From F1-60-MAGs149 sp032119475 (GTDB lineage Bacteria; Actinomycetota; Thermoleophilia; Gaiellales; F1-60-MAGs149): a stretch of 5,916 nucleotides of DNA. This document shows positions 5,600 through 5,916 of the stretch, one piece after another. Numbering within the stretch: position 1 is the first letter of the stretch; every line of letters begins with the position of its first letter. The notes under the pieces are model-generated. The model saw only the letters and a list, made by a program, of their open reading frames with translations. It made no database searches and was not told the DNA's origin. The DNA is taken from assembly GCA_032119475.1 (NCBI GenBank), contig JAUMCA010000005.1, positions 1 through 5,916 on the forward strand, given 5' to 3'. The position numbers were made by a program, and so were the translations under genes.

Positions 5600-5617
5600 G
5601 CGGAACCCCGCTGCGGA

Positions 5618-5916
5618 CTAGATCAGCTCCCCGCCCCGCATCTCCGGGTGGTTGCGCTGGAAGTCCGGCGTGAGGTCGTCGAGCTCGCGCGTCCGCACGA
5701 TGGCGGGGCGCTCGCCGACGCGGGCGAAGTGGGCCTGGACGTTGGCGCCGCCGACCTGGACGTCGTCGACGAACGACTGCCAGCCGACCAGCATGTAGAG
5801 GTAGATGTCGGCGACGGTGAAGCGGTCGCCGATGCACCAGGTGCGGCCCGCGAGCTCGGCCTCGAGGTACTCGCCGTGCCGTGCCATCTGGACGAGCGCG
5901 CGCTCCCGGATCCCGG
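5618..5916 (-). CDS. Glutathione S-transferase-like protein, C-terminal part (5' end off the right edge)
   Basis: The last 98 codons of a minus-strand gene that enters from the right edge and stops at TAG (5618-5620). The visible part is the all-helical C-terminal domain of the GST fold. Seen: YLEAELAGRTWCIGDRFTVADIYLYMLVGW, quoted here only as the stretch from about visible residue 16 on; within it FTVADIY carries the Thr-x-x-Asp N-capping box typical of GST C-domains, and NVQAHFARVGERPAI follows the family's pattern of a helix ending in a short ERP turn. It most resembles bacterial beta-class enzymes such as E. coli GstA. The thiol-binding N-terminal thioredoxin-like domain is outside the window, so catalytic type and substrate cannot be judged. 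The in-window ATG at 5887 is internal, since the GST-like frame continues upstream as IRERALVQ. It is convergent with moaD-moaE and has no visible link to propionate metabolism. Confidence 0.85.
   Translation of the reverse strand, partial: GIRERALVQMARHGEYLEAELAGRTWCIGDRFTVADIYLYMLVGWQSFVDDVQVGGANVQAHFARVGERPAIVRTRELDDLTPDFQRNHPEMRGGELI

Noticed and set aside
5298..5673. Several overlapping short open frames (60-80 codons) in the convergent gap
   Set aside because: They run through the foldback repeats and spacer on both strands, overlap each other and show no motif, start signal or codon pattern; they are chance frames in GC-rich palindromic DNA.

Overview
The window is a GC-rich stretch (strongly G/C at third codon positions) from what is most likely a high-GC actinobacterium. 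The reasons are the separate carboxyltransferase plus small third subunit, the split methylmalonyl-CoA mutase, the GTG starts, and at least one apparently leaderless promoter. A Thermoleophilia/Solirubrobacterales origin is a guess from the overall style, not something the sequence proves.

Layout. Positions 1-4536 hold four co-oriented minus-strand genes, read from right to left. They are a methylmalonyl-CoA mutase catalytic subunit (2974-4536), a propionyl-CoA carboxylase carboxyltransferase (1371-2933), a 55-residue ORF that is a candidate acyl-CoA carboxylase epsilon subunit (1207-1374), and a biotin carboxylase that runs off the left edge (1-1210). The last three genes are joined by two successive 4-base GTGA stop/start overlaps. 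Together they encode most of the route propionyl-CoA -> methylmalonyl-CoA -> succinyl-CoA. The cobalamin-binding mutase subunit, the methylmalonyl-CoA epimerase and the mutase chaperone GTPase are not in view.

Divergent from this operon, across only 38 bp (4537-4574), is a plus-strand MoaD-MoaE fusion (4575-5234), a one-chain molybdopterin synthase. Two -10-like boxes lie back to back in the gap and suggest mutually exclusive, leaderless or nearly leaderless promoters. On the far right is the C-terminal part of a minus-strand glutathione S-transferase-like protein (5618-5916, 5' end off the window), convergent with moaD-moaE.

The 383-bp convergent gap (5235-5617) is the most unusual part. 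It starts with a perfect 56-bp palindrome (5205-5260) whose left half encodes the last residues and stop codon of the moaD-moaE gene. It then holds two inverted copies of a ~102-bp foldback repeat (5289-5390 and 5497-5599). Their stems are nearly identical and differ by two compensated base-pair changes, while their loops have diverged. Between them lie two smaller hairpins. No gene is credible in the gap. The coding genes are ordinary metabolism; the repeat family and the stop-codon palindrome are the parts most likely to be undescribed.
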